Source: an uncultured Pseudomonadota bacterium
GTDB taxonomy: Bacteria > Myxococcota_A > Polyangia > HGW-17
Assembly: GCA_938004375.1 (NCBI GenBank)
Contig: CALKWH010000150.1
Location: forward strand, 1 to 5,009
DNA: 5,009 nt
Reading direction: 5' to 3'
Positions within the stretch are counted from its first letter, which is position 1. Every line of letters begins with the position of its first letter. Shown here piece after piece: positions 4,964 to 5,009 of the stretch. A model generated the notes under the pieces. It searched no databases and was not told the DNA's origin. It worked only from the letters and a program-made list of their open reading frames with translations. A program made the translations under genes and the position numbers.

Positions 4964-5009
4964 AGATCGGAAGAGCACACGTCTGAACTCCAGTCACCGA
5001 ATACGATCT
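4964..5009 (+). other. Illumina index adapter (non-genomic contig end)
   Basis: The sequence starts AGATCGGAAGAGCACACG. The 34-nt adapter core runs over 4964-4997, followed by an 8-base index CGAATACG (4998-5005) and ATCT (5006-5009), the start of the next adapter segment. The first A may be either genomic or the A-tail junction. It is the exact inverted copy of 1-45 plus one base, and it replaces the missing half of gcvT. Confidence 0.98.

Noticed and set aside
4395..4997. 200-residue minus-strand open frame starting MTGVQTCALPIC
   Set aside because: It starts inside the adapter and is antisense to gcvT, whose sequence is clearly conserved; this N-terminus is a known adapter artefact.
1..5009. 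Perfect terminal inverted repeats suggesting a transposon or linear element
   Set aside because: They are Illumina adapter plus index in both orientations, and no transposase or terminal protein is encoded.

Overview
This window is one complete short assembly contig from a GC-rich Gram-negative bacterium. Both ends run into the same Illumina index adapter in opposite orientations (1-45 and 4964-5009), so only about 46-4963 is genomic. Three things suggest a delta-proteobacterial, myxobacterial or FCB-like lineage: strongly GC-biased codon use, two lipoproteins with classic LAAC lipoboxes, and a secreted protein built from six-cysteine repeats of a kind common in Myxococcota and related phyla. 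I cannot place it more precisely from the sequence alone.

Layout: 46-183 is intergenic and holds two identical 25-bp hairpin units and a 13-bp inverted repeat. It lies just past the end of a minus-strand gene (184-1821) for a 545-residue lipoprotein with five tandem cysteine-rich modules, a CAP/SCP-like domain and a beta-rich tail. A 60-bp divergent promoter region separates it from a plus-strand run: a stand-alone single-PAS-domain protein (1882-2229), a short DksA/TraR-family zinc-finger transcription factor (2332-2706) behind its own TTGACA promoter, a CPBP/Abi-type membrane protease homologue (2777-3586) and a small lipoprotein of unknown function with a G10 tract in its coding sequence (3625-4173). 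A 218-bp AT-richer leader with a terminator-like structure, a candidate promoter and repeated TCAATT half-sites then precedes gcvT, the T-protein of the glycine cleavage system, which is cut in half by the contig end.

How the genes relate: the CPBP protein and the small lipoprotein are 38 bp apart and probably co-transcribed, possibly with dksA. The other adjacent genes share no evident pathway. gcvT probably opens a glycine cleavage operon whose remainder lies beyond the contig. I see no mobile element, CRISPR array, RNA gene or defence system. The most notable points are the adapter-derived ends, the repeated intergenic hairpin, the modular lipoprotein with an apparently degenerate CAP site, and the G10 tract.
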